This document shows, piece after piece, positions 12,869 through 13,447 of a DNA stretch of 13,447 nucleotides (its first letter is position 1; each line of letters begins with the position of its first letter). Made by a program: the position numbers and the translations under genes. The stretch is from JBFHKO01 sp041595355. Its GTDB lineage: Bacteria; Pseudomonadota; Gammaproteobacteria; Enterobacterales; Aeromonadaceae. The stretch spans positions 1-13,447 of the forward strand of contig JBFHKO010000052.1 in assembly GCA_041595355.1 (NCBI GenBank), written 5' to 3'. Below the pieces are notes generated by a model that ran no database searches, had not been told where the DNA came from, and saw nothing but the letters and a program-made list of their open reading frames with translations.

Positions 12869-13447
12869 CAGGGAGAGGCCGATGGCCACCACAAACACCC
12901 CCTGGTAGCTCCACCACTCGGCAACGCTGCCGGCGATGGCGCCCGCCACTATGGCGCCACTGCGTACACTGGTGCTGAACAGGGTGGTGGCCTGACCGGG
13001 CCGGCCCGGCATCAGATCCTGAAAATAGGCCATACCGACTCCCGCCACTATGCCGATGAAGATGGCATTACAGGCCTGCATCGCCAGCAGTGCCGCCGGC
13101 TCCCGAACCTGACTCATCCCCAGGTAGAACAGACAACCGGCCAGTGCGGCAAGCAGCAACAAGGGCTTTTTGCCTACCCGCCCGCAATAATGGCCGGCCA
13201 GCAGCATGACCGGGATCTCCAACCCGGCGGCGGTACCCATCATCCAGCCGGCCAGTCCCTGTTCAAGCCCCAGCTCGCGGGAGATATACAGCGGCATGTT
13301 GATGAGATACATGCTGTTGCAGGTCCACATCAGCAGGGAGCAGAAAAACAGTCGCCGCACGTTGCCGTCCCGGCGAAACCCCTCCGAAGCCGCACCGGGC
13401 ATGGCCGGCAGGCGTGCCAGATCCGGCAATCGCCGCCACACCAGCCC
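12830..13447 (-). CDS. Sugar efflux transporter, SetA/SetB family (C-terminal half; start beyond window)
   Basis: About 205 codons up to the stop at 12830 are in view; the frame is open through the right edge, so the N-terminal half lies outside. It is a major facilitator superfamily exporter of the Set family; E. coli SetA and SetB export glucosides, lactose and IPTG-type sugars. Strongly matching segments are LLMWTCNSMYLINMPLYIS, MGTAAGLEIPVMLLAGHY, NAIFIGIVAGVGMAYFQDL and MPGRPGQATTLF, spanning transmembrane helices 7 to 12. The chain ends shortly after the last helix, as in E. coli. It is convergent with the LysR gene and overlaps it by 39 bp. I leave the symbol blank because SetA, SetB and SetC cannot be told apart from this half. 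Confidence 0.9.
   Translation of the reverse strand, partial: GLVWRRLPDLARLPAMPGAASEGFRRDGNVRRLFFCSLLMWTCNSMYLINMPLYISRELGLEQGLAGWMMGTAAGLEIPVMLLAGHYCGRVGKKPLLLLAALAGCLFYLGMSQVREPAALLAMQACNAIFIGIVAGVGMAYFQDLMPGRPGQATTLFSTSVRSGAIVAGAIAGSVAEWWSYQGVFVVAIGLSLLALGVGSRVRNA

Overview
The window is GC-rich, densely packed chromosome from a gammaproteobacterium. TopA, SohB, YciK, YccA, YccS and TusE all read like close relatives of the Escherichia coli proteins. The order serT–yccA…tusE and the grouping topA/sohB/yciK also match enterobacterial synteny. A general L-amino-acid ABC transporter of the AapJQMP type and a Set-family sugar exporter are present too. My inference is an Aeromonadales-like organism (Oceanimonas/Zobellella type); no sequence search was possible. 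I see no phage, insertion sequence, CRISPR array or other mobile element.

Layout, left to right. (1) 1–1991: aapQ (cut by the window edge) and aapJ on the minus strand. A long control region holds a well-spaced sigma-54 promoter and two NtrC-like sites, which suggests nitrogen-limitation control of amino-acid uptake. (2) 2088–2363: a small secreted protein made of three 23-residue CX11C repeats, function unknown. (3) 2577–2748: tRNA-Ser(UGA) on the minus strand with its own promoter and a strong terminator. (4) 2903–6178: plus-strand yccA (FtsH modulator), yccS (FUSC-type membrane protein) and tusE (sulfur relay for tRNA 2-thiolation). (5) 6200–6912: minus-strand block with a tRNA-Gly(GCC)–tRNA-Cys(GCA) operon followed by a small membrane methyltransferase gene. 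(6) 7051–10928: minus-strand topA (DNA topoisomerase I) and sohB (inner-membrane S49 peptidase). (7) 11063–12868: plus-strand yciK (short-chain dehydrogenase) and a LysR-type regulator. (8) 12830–13447: the C-terminal half of a Set-family exporter on the minus strand, overlapping the 3' end of the LysR gene tail to tail.

Most genes are housekeeping. The two parts that deserve attention are the sigma-54/NtrC architecture upstream of aapJ and the cysteine-repeat mini-protein. I found no evidence for a novel multi-gene system, and I do not claim one.
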